From contig NC_046680.1 in the NCBI RefSeq assembly GCF_009870125.1, forward strand, positions 12,171,501 through 12,235,500: 64,000 bases of DNA, written 5' to 3'. The translations under genes were made by a program, and so were the position numbers. Below, in pieces: positions 1-11,039 of the stretch. Positions within the stretch are counted from its first letter, which is position 1; every line of letters begins with the position of its first letter. The stretch is from Drosophila pseudoobscura (Eukaryota > Arthropoda > Insecta > Diptera > Drosophilidae). Under the pieces are notes generated by a model, which ran no database searches, was not told the origin of the DNA, and was given only the letters and a program-made list of their open reading frames with translations.

Positions 1-628
1 ACCTACAAGAAGAATTTACAATCGTTAAGTTTTTCCGCCATTTACCTCGGGTAACTACTTCCACTGAACTGTTTAAATAGAGGGGGCTTAGGTGGGCTAA
101 GTTCGTTATCGTGATCGATCCAGTGAAATTTGTGAAGATTTGTTTTTGATTGATTTTCGTTGTGTTTGGCCATTTTCGTGGTTTTTTCGGCGATTGTGGA
201 AGTGTCCGTTCGTGTGTGTTTGAGGTGCGGGTGTGTGTATGTGTGGAAAACGCCAAAATGCGCTGGCCGCTGCGGCTCTGAACAGGAATTTGTCGATTGC
301 CGCACGTGACGTCATCAGAAGTCTCATCTCCACACACATACGCACAGGGAACTCGTTGAGTTTGCTGTAAAAATAATGAAAGCAGTCTGTGAACGTCGGC
401 TGGAAAAGGGAACATCAACAAGAAAGACAACTACAAGAGGGACAGGAAGAACCACCACCCCAACAACAAAACACACAAGAGAAGGAGGAGAACAGAACGC
501 GCCTTGATCATCAGCAGATACACAAAGAGAGCGAGAGAGAGAAACATTGCCTAAAATTGAATTTACTGCTGGATTTCGTCTGACCTTTTGCCAACACACC
601 CCCTTCCCCTTCCTCGCGCAGTTGCTGT
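1..628 (+). other. sktl: Probable 5' leader exon and promoter-proximal region of sktl
   Basis: There is no convincing coding frame here. The region ends in a strong splice donor (GTAAGT beginning at 629), and a matching acceptor precedes the sktl start codon, so I read it as upstream promoter sequence plus a non-coding first exon. The transcription start is not defined by a TATA box. An ATG at 376 opens a 43-codon upstream ORF ending at 507 (TGA), entirely inside the proposed leader. The leader is rich in CAA and GA repeats, as many long Drosophila 5' UTRs are. The leader assignment is inference from the splice signals; RNA data would settle it. Confidence 0.5.
303..314. promoter_or_regulatory. 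Overlapping E-box and CRE-like palindromes
   Basis: A perfect CACGTG (303-308) overlaps a perfect TGACGTCA (307-314) by two bases. These are known consensus sites for bHLH-zip and CREB/ATF proteins respectively. The site sits in the proposed sktl leader or promoter. Whether it is bound is unknown. Confidence 0.3.
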
Positions 629-1949
629 GTAAGTACGATAATTAATTTATGAAAAAGCAAGAAATGGAAACAGCAAAGCGCTTTAATTGCAAGCTCATAA
701 ACAAAAGAAACTATGACCCAAGGCGAAAAAGCAAAAACATCAGAGAAAAAGCAACAGAAACAACAACAAAAATCTAACAGCTCTTTCAAGGCTCTGTTAA
801 GGTTAACAGATCAGTCTCAGTTACAGTCGGGTTTACAGCCACTGTTTTTCGCTACTTTTCGATTATTAATTCAACAATCAGCGGTGGTATTAATAATTAT
901 ACGGCTTATCTGGCTTTGGCAAAAGATATATGTACATACATTCAAATATATATACGCGTACGCCTACACATGCAGATACAGATATAGCTAAGGATATAGA
1001 TATGTATTTTTAATTCATTCACTAAATAAATGTAGAGGGGAAACTTTCCGTTGTTATTGAACAAAAAAAGATGAAAAGCAAAGAAATATATAGGAGGTGC
1101 TGTTGTATCCGTGTTGGCGACAATTTACCAAAAATAAACGCACACGAGCCACCCCCCTGAAACACGCGACCCTGCCTAGCCGTATTATGGTTTCATTTTC
1201 CACTTTTCCGAAACAAACTGAAAATATAATGACTTTTCTATAATAAACAAAATTCGGATTTATTTTTGCCTTAATTGTTTGTGTTTTTAGGAAACGTTTG
1301 CCATTGATTTGTTTATTCGACCGAGTGTGTGTGCATGCCATGCCTGTACGTGTTAGTACGTGTCTGCCGGGCGGTGTGTCCGGAATTCCCATGTGCAAAC
1401 AGTCTAAATTATGAGTTGCATATCGGTTTTATTGTTTTGGCAATGGCCGCAAAAATTAAGACCCCGTGATGGGAATGCATTTCCAGTATTGCACAGTTTT
1501 GGAGCGACTCTATACAGTTTTAGCAGCCTTGTGTGCTAATTGCTTTTAATTAAAGATAAAAGAAAATGTTTGCCTTGATGTTTCTGTTGCTTTTGTTGCT
1601 CATTGCGTAAACAAAAGATAAGCTAAAAATTCTTGAACGTCTGGAAGTGCCTGCACTTCCTCGAACGAGTGGGAGTGGGAGTAGGAGGGAGAGCAGGCTG
1701 CACAGAACTATACAAAACAACGTTCAATGTGGGCGAACGTGACTATTGTTGGCCTGGTTTAATCACTCACTTTCATTCACTCACTCCCAGTCATGCATAC
1801 ACTCAATCATACAGAAAGATACAGAGAGAGCTGCGATTGAATGCGCTGTTGCTTTTTGTACAGTTTGAGAAGCACTGCAACATCCGTTTTTCTTTTTCTT
1901 CTTTTCTTCCCCCGCTTCTCTCCCCCAATCGCTTCCAATCGCAATGCAG
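629..1949 (+). other. sktl: Predicted 5' UTR intron of sktl
   Basis: The donor is GTAAGT at 629-634. The acceptor is the AG at 1948-1949, preceded by a long pyrimidine tract at about 1888-1937. Splicing would leave 31 nt of leader before the ATG at 1981. The reading frame upstream of 1981 happens to stay open back to 1633 but contains no in-frame ATG, and its last part is the pyrimidine tract, so it is intronic rather than coding. Confidence 0.5.
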
Positions 1950-1980
1950 AAAGAGAGAGACTAGAAAGAGAGACAGAACG

Positions 1981-4440
1981 ATGGATACCCGTGTGGAGCT
2001 CGAACTCCGGCCGATAGGCGACGAGAATCTGAAACCGGAACTGCAACTGCAACCTGAGGAGTCACAATCGGATCCCAAGATGGAAACCGAATACGAAGCA
2101 GAAGCGGAGCTGGAATTGGAAGAGGGAGAGGCAGAGCAGAAGCATTTGCTGACCCCCAATCATGCCTTGGCGACCAGCAGTTTGGGAAACTCCATCCATG
2201 ACCTGCAGGCCAGCCCAAGGACTCCGACGCCGACATCGACACCGCCGCCACCGCTGTTAAATGTGCTGCCCGGCACCTCCAGACAGCTGTTCCGGGATGC
2301 GGCTTTGGCCCACGGAGGCCTGGAGTCGACGTCCCTGCTGCAGCAGGAGCTGCAGAGCATCGCGGGAAACCAGACGCCGGCGAACAAGCTGCGGAGCGCC
2401 AGTTCCACGCTGGACGCAAGCGTGTCGCGCAATCCGTCGACCACGGGCGGGAAGCAGGACAAGAAGAAGATCGGCCATCGGCGCGTGGCCGAGGGCGGGG
2501 AGGTAACCTACAAGAAGATCCAGTCGAAGCAGATCATGGGCTCCATCCAGCTGGGAATCCAGCACACGGTGGGCAGCCTGGCCAGCAAGCCGAAGCGTGA
2601 TCTGCTGATGAACGACTTCTGGGAGATGGAGACCATTTCGTTCCCGCCCGACGGCTCCTCGATCACGCCGGCGCACCACTATAGCGACTTCCGGTTCAAG
2701 GTGTACGCCCCGATAGCCTTCCGCTACTTCCGGGACCTTTTCGGGATCGCGCCCGACGACTTCCTCATGTCGATGTGCGCCTCGCCGCTCGTCGAGCTGT
2801 CCAACCCGGGAGCCTCCGGGTCCATATTCTACCTCACGGACGACGATGAGTTCATCATCAAGACGGTGCAGAAGAAAGAGTGCGAGTTTCTGCAAAAGCT
2901 TCTGCCCGGCTACTACATGAATCTCTCCCAGAATCCGCGCACGCTGCTGCCCAAGTTCTTTGGGCTCTACTGCTTCCACTACAACTCGAAGAACGTGCGC
3001 CTGGTGGCCATGAACAACCTGCTGCCGTCGGACATCAAGATGCACTGCAAGTACGACCTGAAGGGCTCCTCGTTCCGGCGCAAAGCCTCCAAGGCGGAGC
3101 GCCAGAAGGCCAGTCCCACGTTCAAGGACCTTGACTTTGCCGAGCACCACCCGAACGGCATCTTCCTCGAGACGGATAAGTACAATGCTCTGATGCGCAC
3201 CATCCAGCGCGACTGCATGGTCCTGGAGAGCTTCCAGATCATGGACTACTCGCTCCTGGTGGGCATCCACAACCTGGATATCGCAGCCAAGGAGAAGCGG
3301 GAGGAGCGCATTCGGAATGCACGTGCCAAGCTGCAGCGAAAGGAGAGCGCCGCCCAGACCGCCTCTTCTAACGTCCACCTGGACGACGACGCCCCCGAGG
3401 CGGACCAGAACCAGCTGCATGCAGTGGCCTCGTACGCCTCCATTCCGGGCACCTCGGGAGCGGCCCTCAATCGGACGCGCAGCATGAACCGCCAGCGCCT
3501 GGTGGCCCATTCCACGGCCATGGAGTCGATCACGGCCGACATGGACGTGACATTGGAGGAGGACGAGGACGTGCCGGCCGGCGGCATTCCCGCCCGATCC
3601 GAGAACGACGAGCGGCTCATCCTGTACATCGGCATAATCGACATTCTGCAGTCATACCGCCTGGAGAAGAAGCTGGAGCACACCTTCAAGAGCATCCTCT
3701 ACAACGGGGACACGGTGTCCGTGTGCCGGCCCTCCTTCTACGCCAAGCGCTTCCAGGACGCCATGGCCAAGCAGGTGTTCAAGAAGACGCCCACGTTTCC
3801 ACTGAAACATTCCCCCTCCAAGCGCAAGACCTCGGCCAGCCAGCTCCTGCGCACCCCCCAGACGCGCACGCCGGCGCAAAGCACGCCCGCCGGTGGATCG
3901 GGACGGCCTGGTGTCCTCACCATGATGTCGGGCATGTCCACGCCCCCGCCAGCCTTTGACGACATCTCCGAGGAGGACATCACGGCCGCCTCCAGCACAA
4001 CGCTCCAGAATCGCAGCCAGACGAACAACAACCACGGGGAGGAGCACCAGCCGGAGTTGGGACGCGTCTCTGGCGGCAGTGGCGGTGGCGGTGGTGGAGA
4101 GCCGAGCAGCACCTACCACACCCAGTACTCGTACGACAGCTCCGGGCGCACCGGCAGCGCCATGACCAGCGACTATAGCGACGACGAGTCCACGGTCTCC
4201 AGGTCGCGCTCGCCGTTGCAGCAGCAGCGCACCAGTCACCGCCTCACCAAGACCAGTGTCCAGGTGACGACGGTGGGCTATGTGGAGGAGCGGCAGCTCT
4301 CCAACGCCGGCGGACAGGTAGTGCATGCGGACACCAATGGCAAGGTCGGCACGATGACCACCAGCACCACCACCAAGACGGCCCTCATCCAGGCGCCCAG
4401 CTACACGTCTACGCTGGTGCTCAACGATTTGCCGCACTAG
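1981..4440 (+). CDS. sktl: Skittles: type I phosphatidylinositol 4-phosphate 5-kinase
   Basis: This 819-residue protein is the enzyme that phosphorylates PI4P to PI(4,5)P2 at membranes; in Drosophila Skittles supports germline polarity, actin organisation and bristle development. The N-terminal 170 or so residues are Glu- and Pro-rich and poorly conserved in type. The PIPK catalytic core follows: the nucleotide-binding loop SNPGASGS at about 274-281, the catalytic Lys in FIIKTV (K294), DLKGS at 359-363, MDYSLLVG at 421-428 and [10 protein letters not shown] at 550-559. A Ser/Thr-rich tail with a Gly run closes the protein. The start was chosen because it is the only in-frame ATG downstream of the acceptor at 1949. 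The coding region is a single exon. Its length is close to the D. melanogaster protein (about 790 aa from memory). The paralog PIP5K59B is the alternative, but the adjacent insc gene fixes this as sktl by synteny. Confidence 0.93.
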   Translation: MDTRVELELRPIGDENLKPELQLQPEESQSDPKMETEYEAEAELELEEGEAEQKHLLTPNHALATSSLGNSIHDLQASPRTPTPTSTPPPPLLNVLPGTSRQLFRDAALAHGGLESTSLLQQELQSIAGNQTPANKLRSASSTLDASVSRNPSTTGGKQDKKKIGHRRVAEGGEVTYKKIQSKQIMGSIQLGIQHTVGSLASKPKRDLLMNDFWEMETISFPPDGSSITPAHHYSDFRFKVYAPIAFRYFRDLFGIAPDDFLMSMCASPLVELSNPGASGSIFYLTDDDEFIIKTVQKKECEFLQKLLPGYYMNLSQNPRTLLPKFFGLYCFHYNSKNVRLVAMNNLLPSDIKMHCKYDLKGSSFRRKASKAERQKASPTFKDLDFAEHHPNGIFLETDKYNALMRTIQRDCMVLESFQIMDYSLLVGIHNLDIAAKEKREERIRNARAKLQRKESAAQTASSNVHLDDDAPEADQNQLHAVASYASIPGTSGAALNRTRSMNRQRLVAHSTAMESITADMDVTLEEDEDVPAGGIPARSENDERLILYIGIIDILQSYRLEKKLEHTFKSILYNGDTVSVCRPSFYAKRFQDAMAKQVFKKTPTFPLKHSPSKRKTSASQLLRTPQTRTPAQSTPAGGSGRPGVLTMMSGMSTPPPAFDDISEEDITAASSTTLQNRSQTNNNHGEEHQPELGRVSGGSGGGGGGEPSSTYHTQYSYDSSGRTGSAMTSDYSDDESTVSRSRSPLQQQRTSHRLTKTSVQVTTVGYVEERQLSNAGGQVVHADTNGKVGTMTTSTTTKTALIQAPSYTSTLVLNDLPH

Positions 4441-4494
4441 AATCGGGAAGGCTTCTATAGGGCGAACAGGGAACGGGATCCAGGCAACCGTTGC

Positions 4495-4516
4495 TTGTGT
4501 GTGTGTGTGTGTGTGT
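4495..4516. repeat. (TG)n microsatellite in sktl 3' UTR
   Basis: An uninterrupted TG dinucleotide run lies shortly after the sktl stop codon. It is a simple repeat with no further signal seen. Confidence 0.85.
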
Positions 4517-5079
4517 ATCTGTGTGTGCAACCGATGTGCTCGCGTGCCTTCCACTCTTTTGACTTTGTTGCAAAAATTGTGTGTTTCGGCGCTCGTTTAT
4601 CTTGATTAAACGAAAACGAATACGTATATTCGATATTAAAATTTATGTGGCGCCCTTCCTAATTGGCTGCCTCCGCGCCCCCTCTCCTCCTGTAACGCCA
4701 CCACCAAAACCCACACCCACACGCCCACACACAGACAGACAGATGGAGGGGAAGAGGCAACAACAAATGTTCACCGTTTTTGCCCATTAAAATGTATAAT
4801 TATTGCATTTTCTTTCATTCTATTTTTCTGCGACAATTTTGTAATTCGTTTTTCCATTCTATCTTTTCAATGACTTTTTGTTGTTGTTGTGCGTGGGGTT
4901 TAATTTTAAAGAATGGAAATTATTGGAAGGGGTCGAAGGAAACGGAGGAAATGGAACAGGAAAGTGTAGCCAAAACTCAGTTGTTGTCTATGTTTGCGTA
5001 CGTCTGTTTGTGTTTCTGTATTATAAAGTGCGTTTACGTATTCTAAGAGATGCTCATGTGTATATACATAATTAACGAG

Positions 5080-5085
5080 AATAAA
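5080..5085 (+). terminator. sktl: Poly(A) signal, probable sktl 3' end
   Basis: A canonical AATAAA is followed about 20-35 nt later by a GT-rich stretch. That would give a 3' UTR of about 660 nt after the stop codon. Confidence 0.55.
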
Positions 5086-5100
5086 TCTATATATTTTACA

Positions 5101-7003
5101 TAACTGAATGTGCAACGTGTGTCCGGGCCGTCTCGTCGGCATAGAGACAGCTCTGAAAGCGGCGACAGAGTCCGACTACGGCCCCGGACATAAATCACTT
5201 AATGGTTTTCAATATTGGTATTAAGTATCGTTAATTTTTATCGCCTTGCAGCATTGTTAAGCCTCTTTTGGCCAGCGGCAATTGTGGAGTATTTATTGGC
5301 CGCGAGCAGAGGGGATTTATCCCAGACAGGACTCTGACCATGGTATGGGGCTGAGAGAGCTCTTCATTAATTAGCCCATGGTCCAGGGACGCGGCTTTTA
5401 GTTCATGTACCCCGCAATGTGCGGAAAAGCAGGGATATGCATCAGTTTTTTCTCTTCACAAAACGAGTTTACCATCAGTTTTATGCGTTAATTATGAAAA
5501 ATGTCATAAATAAAAGATTTCGGAGAAGAAAGGATCTTCTGTCAGAGAAAATATAGTAAATGGTATCGGATAGTCTATAGACTCTATAGACTCTAGCTTC
5601 TCATTATCCAAATTGCTGGAATACAAATGACTGAAAAAATTGGTTAGAAATTTTTTAAATTTCATTTAAAACCAACCAAAACGAAACGAATTGGCCGTCA
5701 AATATTTGCCTGCTGTTTTTTTTCTTGCAGTTTCAATGCATTTTGTGTACTAATTGAATATAATTTTAATTAATTGTTTAATGAATTCAGTAACCACACC
5801 CTGGGGACGGGGGACGAGGTCGGGGGAGTGTAAAAAGTAAAGAGTTTAAAAAATGTATCGTTCTGTTGTTTGAAACAAGCACTTTGTCAATATTTGCTCG
5901 ATTCCATCAGATGAGGAAAAATAGAGAGAGAGAGATTGAGAAAGGGGTGGCAGTGGGAGAGGGCATGGGGCAAGCGGTATGCAAAATCAACTTGCCCACT
6001 CATGCATAACGCAAATAGTTGAATACTCCACGGAGGAGGAGCTTCGGACGACCCCGCCGCACTGTGTAATTATGGCCATAAACAAACTTTAATAAATATG
6101 TAAGCTGCAAAGTGCAAAAACCACGGCAGCACAAAACAGCATAAACAAATGAATCCCGAACTCGAAATTCGACGCTACTCTGCTTTCTGCGTTGTCACAC
6201 GAAAATTGTTTTCCAGGATAATTAGTTTATTTCATTTGCATAATAGAGAGGGCAGGAGAGGAGGGCAGCCCCAGCTCCCAGTCGCTTTCCGACAAACAGA
6301 ATATTTGTGTGTACAGTACTGCCCAAAAATCATTTTCATTTACATATACCGTTACAACTGTTACCCAGAGACCAGCCGCCGCCAGGTGTCGCTTTACAGA
6401 TTTTAGGAGAAAGGAGGGGCTCTGCGAAATCTACATAAATGCCCACAATTTGGGGCATTCACATCAATTATTTGGAAATTATTGCACAATAATATATACA
6501 GAGGGGTGGCGGGGGGGCGAGAGAGTCCTGGAGGACCGTCCTGGGCCATATGCCAAATGTCATTTTGATGGCCAAAATGTGGACTCAACTTTTGGCTTGG
6601 CTCTCGCCTTAAACATTGCTTAAATATACATACATTTAAATTGGAATGGCAGCAGGGTTGCTCGGGTCGCAGAGCATTCCATTGATTAAAATAATGATTT
6701 GTATCGTTTGGGGCGGAAATTTAATTTTTTTTTGCAACGGATATTAAGCCAATGCTCAGGCATGTGTGTGCATCCCCCCCTCCCCTGCGCGCTGCCCCAC
6801 TGCGAGAGTCCTGTCTGCGTGTTGGAGGAGGCGAATGACCCCTGGAGTTGTGAAGTCTGGAAATCGACGCAGGAATCGAGGCGGCGATTGCATTAAATTT
6901 AATGAATTTAAGTCCATTCCATTAAATGAATGAGGCCAATTTATTTAATTGATGAACATCACTGATTTCTCCTCTTCTCTTTTTCCTCTTCGCCGTTTGG
7001 CAG
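5101..7003 (+). other. sktl-insc interval; holds promoter and probable leader of insc
   Basis: No coding frame is supportable here. The interval ends in a clear acceptor (pyrimidine tract, then CAG at 7001-7003) two bases before the insc ATG, so at least one non-coding insc exon should lie in this interval or inside or upstream of sktl; I could not place its donor. AT-rich stretches at about 5745-5785 and 6890-6955 carry several TAAT/ATTA cores of the kind bound by homeodomain proteins. Around 5572-5595 the palindrome TCTATAGA occurs in close tandem copies. No further structure was seen. Confidence 0.5.
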
Positions 7004-7005
7004 GC

Positions 7006-10000
7006 ATGTCCTTCCAGCGGAGCTACAGCAAGGTCTGGTGGGGATCCGACAGCCAGGAGCACTCTTCGCTGCCATCGCTCTCGTCTCTAACCAGCGGCGG
7101 GTTCTATTCGCAGTCCAGCAATAGCAACAGACAGCCCTCGTCCCTGCTGGGCAACCTGTCCTGCATCCAGGAGGTGGAGGATGAGCAGAACATCTCTAAG
7201 ATATCGTCGTGGCACAAACAGGACAGTCCCGGCAGTCTGCGCAGTCAGGTGAGTGATTCGAAGGAAATTTAACCGAAGGGCATCGATCGAGTTACATATA
7301 TAAAAATCGATTTATCGGCCCTCTAGCGATACTTCTTTCGATATCAATGCTTTCTCCATTACTCCCCATGCTAATATGGAACCTTTCTCATTCGATTGGA
7401 TTCGCAGGATTCGGGATTCTCGGACAATGAGGAGTCCCACCAGCTGCTGCTGCAACAGCAACTGCAAAAGGAGACACAACATGAACAGCAAACGCCCACG
7501 GCTTCGCCCGGCTCCGTCCATTCCGTGGCCACGCCGCCCACTGTGGTCCGGAGGGTGGGAAACTCCTCCTTCTACTCGCCGTTGATCAGCGTTACGCGCC
7601 GCATTTCGTTCACCAGTGGACAGAGGACGCCCAAGGCGGCCACAGAGGCGGACGCCGACGTGGATGGGGAGCTGGAGGCCAGCCGCAGTCGCCTGTTTGA
7701 TCAATTGGACAGCCTGAAGCTGGACGACGATGCAGAGGAGGAGAAACACACAGCCACCGAGTCGAGCACGCCGCCACGTCCGGCCATTCGGCGCCGCAGG
7801 CGGTTGGCTCGGAAGCCCAAGCCCGAGCCGGAAGAGCTCTCGGCCAGCGAGGACGAGGATGTAAAGGAACCGCTGCCGCCGTACAACAACGAGACCGTGT
7901 ATCTGGGCGAGGCCCCGCCGCCGTACAACAATGAGACAGTTACCTTCGGTGGCAGCGGCGACCCGGAGGAGACTCTGCTCCCTGGCCTGCTCTCCCCCCT
8001 GCGCGTGCACCCCTCAGTGGGCTTCACGGCCAGCACGAGCACGCCCAAGACCAGAAGCAAGCAACCGAAGAAGGGGCACAGAGCTCAGACCACGCCAGTG
8101 GAGAGCTGGATGGCCGGTCAGCGCTGGAACGTGGACCAGGAGGTGATGTGCACCCTCCAGCACAAGTCCATCGCCCAGGAGGCGTACAAGAACTTCACCA
8201 TCACCACCAGTGCCGTGTCAAAGCTGGTACGTCAGCTGCAGCAGCAATCGCTGGCCCTGCAGGCGCACTTCGAGCGCAGCGAGCGAGTGCTAGGTGGCCT
8301 GCAGGCCACCACCCTGCCCGAGGCTCTGACCGGAGCTGGACAGCTGTTGGGACACCTCGACGACTTCGTTGGCACCCTGGAGCGGCGGGCCATCTTCTTC
8401 AACGAGACGCGGGTGGAGCGACGGCGCTACGAGCAGCATCTCGAGCAGATCCGCACGGTAAGCCGGGACGCGAGGTATTCGCTGGAGCGGCAGCACTACA
8501 TCAGCCTGGAGTCGCTGCTGGAGGATGTACAGCTGCTGAAGCGGCACACCCTGATCACGCTGCGCCTGATCTTCGAGCGGCTGGTGCGTGTCCTGGTGCT
8601 GAGCATCGAGCAGAGCCGCTGCGACCTCCTGCTGCGGGCCAACATCAACATGGTGGCCACCCTGATGGGCATCGACTACGACGGCTTCGCCTCGCTCTCG
8701 GACGCCTTCGTCCAGAACGAGGCCGTGCGCACCCTGCTCGTCATCGTGCTGGACCATAGGCAGAGCTCTGTGCGCGCCCTCGCCCTCCGTGCATTGGCCA
8801 CTCTCTGCTGTGCGCCCCAGGCCATCAACCAACTCGGCGGCTGCGGCGGCATCGAGATCCTGCGCGATATCTTGCAGGTTGAGGCCGCTGGGGAGCGTGG
8901 CGCCATCGAGCGCCGCGAAGCAGTCTCTCTGCTGGCCCAAATCACGGCCTCCTGGCACGGACCCGAGCACCGGGTGCCCGGGCTAAGGGACTGCGCCGAG
9001 TCCCTCGTGGCCGGACTGGCGGACCTGCTCCAGCCCGACTGCTGCGCCCAGACCCTGCTCCTGTGCGCTGCGGCCTTGAACAACCTGAGCCGCATGGAGG
9101 TCACCTCCCACTACTCCATCATGTCCAACGAGGCCATCTTCCGGCTGATAGCCACGCTGGAGCACCAGAGTTGCGGCATTAGTGTGTTCCTCTATGTAAG
9201 TAGCAAAACATTTTCCATTTCCCATTTCCCATTTTCCATTTGTCATTCGAGAGGAGGGGTCGGGAGGGACCACAAGTGGGCCGAGTCGGAGCCTGAGTGG
9301 GAGTTCGATTTGCTGCAGCCCTTGCCGATTTTTGAGCAATTTTATTGAAAGCTTCCTGGAGGAGGGCAGTCGGCTCGTAAAATTTATTTGTGCATTTGCA
9401 AAGCGATTTCTTTCCCCAATCTTGGCCACGATTTTTCATCGCCGCCCTCCTCTCCATCTCCATCTCCACCCCATTCTCACAGTCCATGCCCCGTACTTTC
9501 TTGCTGTTTGAGTTGCTTACTTTTTGCTCATCAACATCTCTCTCGTCTTCTTTTTATATCGTTATACACAGGAGCAAATCGTTGGGATGCTGCACAACAT
9601 GTCGCTGAACAAGAAGTGCCACAGCCACTTGGCCAACGGCACCATCATAAATTTCATCACGTCCGTTTACCAAACGGAATTCTACAAGACCTACGGATCA
9701 CGTGCCGAATGCGATGCCCAGCGCCGCAGCATCAAGACCATTCTGCACACTCTGACGCGTCTGGCCCACGATTCGCCCACCCTGGGCGCTGAGCTCCTGG
9801 AGCAGTGGCATCTGCCCGATTTGCTGCGTCAATCTCTGGCCCTGCCCAAATCCTCTGCTTCCGCCTTCACCTCCCCTGCTGCTGCTGCTGCCGCCGCTTC
9901 TGCTGGTCAGTTGGATGGCAGCTACGCGGGGGATATATCGCAATTGGCGCGACATTTGCTCAAGGCCCATCAGCAGGAGCAGCTGCTGTTGGTCAGCGGG

Positions 10001-10213
10001 GCCACAGCCACAGCCCCAGCCTCAACCTCAGCCACGGCCACAGGAACCTTCAGCAGTGGCCATCAGACGCCCGAGGCACAGACCAGTTCCAGCTCCAACT
10101 GCAGCGCAAACTCTACTTCCAATTCGGCTTCGAGTGCCAGAACGAAGGCGTCGTTGTCGTCGTCGTCGTCGCTGCTCAAATTCAATTTAACACGTCAGGA
10201 GAGTTTCGTCTAG
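7006..10213 (+). CDS. insc: Inscuteable: adaptor for asymmetric cell division
   Basis: Inscuteable links the Par complex (via Bazooka) to Pins/G-alpha-i at the apical cortex of neuroblasts and orients the spindle. Three coding exons join in phase 0: 7006-7248, 7408-9195 and 9572-10213, with introns of 159 and 376 bp (GTGAG...CAG and GTAAG...CAG). The product is 890 aa against about 859 in D. melanogaster (from memory). The N terminus MSFQRSYSKVWWGSDSQEHS is characteristic. The Pins-binding peptide starts at about residue 312 (VESWMAGQRW...), and a long Leu-rich helical region of armadillo type follows to about residue 750. The C terminus is ESFV, a PDZ-binding motif. The last exon is rich in Ala, Thr and Ser tracts, which explains the extra length. 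PPYNNETV occurs twice, at 238-245 and 252-259. The start codon lies 3 nt downstream of the leader acceptor. Confidence 0.95.
7249..7407 (+). other. insc: insc coding intron 1
   Basis: The donor GTGAGT is at 7249 and the acceptor CAG ends at 7407. It is a phase 0 intron joining a Gln codon to an Asp codon. It contains stop codons in the joined frame, so it cannot be retained as coding. Confidence 0.88.
9196..9571 (+). other. insc: insc coding intron 2
   Basis: The donor GTAAGT is at 9196 and the acceptor ACAG ends at 9571, after a pyrimidine-rich stretch. It is phase 0 and 376 bp long. It begins with a short run of TTTCCCA-type repeats. No nested gene or other feature was seen. Confidence 0.88.
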
Positions 10214-11016
10214 TTTTCACCACCTGAGGAGGAAGTACCCGGACCCGGGCACGTCCTTCGGACAGAAGCAGGAAACTCAGACGTGCGTCAAGTGTTATTA
10301 CTTTGTCTAGGAAGTTGCGTGACCCGTTTGGTCCCCCTCTCTGGACTCTTGCTCCTCCGCGGATGTGGACTTGTGGATGTAAACCAAGTAATTTTTATAT
10401 TTCCACTCAAGCAAGCAGATCCAAGGAGAGGCACAGAGTAAGAGAGAGAGGGAGAGGGGATTGCCAGAATAAATAGAAATACAATTTTTGTTTAGTTTTC
10501 GTTTTTTTTCTTCTCCGAATTGTTTCTGGAGCAACACTTTGGTATTTTTGTGAGCTTAAAGCAAAAATGCTCTTAAAGTGCATTCCTCTGTCTCTGTGGA
10601 TGCCTAGATTTTAGTTTTATGTTTTATTCAATGCAAATGCGAACTTTGACATTTTGAATTCTCATTGTAAATATTTCCTTAAGGCCACTCCCTCCACCCC
10701 AAACAACCAACCAACCTCCTCCCATACGGCTGGCAACTAAAAAACCAAAAACCCAAAAAATTCCTTAGTTATATACGTATTTACTCTAAGATATTCTTTG
10801 TGCCAAATACTATGGAATATGAGTCAAGAAATTCCAACCATTCATTTGTTTTGTACTTAAGGCAATTCTATTGCATAACTTTGTATCTTAAATACCAGAT
10901 ATACATACATATCTACGAATATTGTATTGCATTATTGTACTCACCACCGCCCCGGCATGGGGCGTTTTGTTTAAGTCTATTATTACGCTTTGATTACTTT
11001 GTAATTTCATCAACGG

Positions 11017-11022
11017 AATAAA
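11017..11022 (+). terminator. insc: Poly(A) signal, probable insc 3' end
   Basis: A canonical AATAAA lies about 800 nt after the insc stop. An earlier AATAAA at about 10469 could serve a shorter transcript. The choice between them cannot be made from sequence. Confidence 0.5.
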
Positions 11023-11039
11023 CCTTTGACACGTTTAAA

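Noticed and set aside
1633-1980. In-frame N-terminal extension of Skittles
   Set aside because: It begins with a non-ATG codon, contains no ATG, and runs through a pyrimidine tract and splice acceptor. It is best read as intron.
2257-3510. 417-codon antisense ORF over sktl
   Set aside because: It is a mirror of GC-rich third-position codon bias in the kinase exon. The sense strand has unmistakable PIPK motifs.
3652-4554. 300-codon antisense ORF over the sktl tail
   Set aside because: Shadow of the Ser/Thr/Gly-rich C-terminal coding region, with no recognisable domain.
8148-8970. Alternate-frame and antisense ORFs within insc exon 2
   Set aside because: Shadows of a GC-rich coding exon whose sense frame is clearly Inscuteable.
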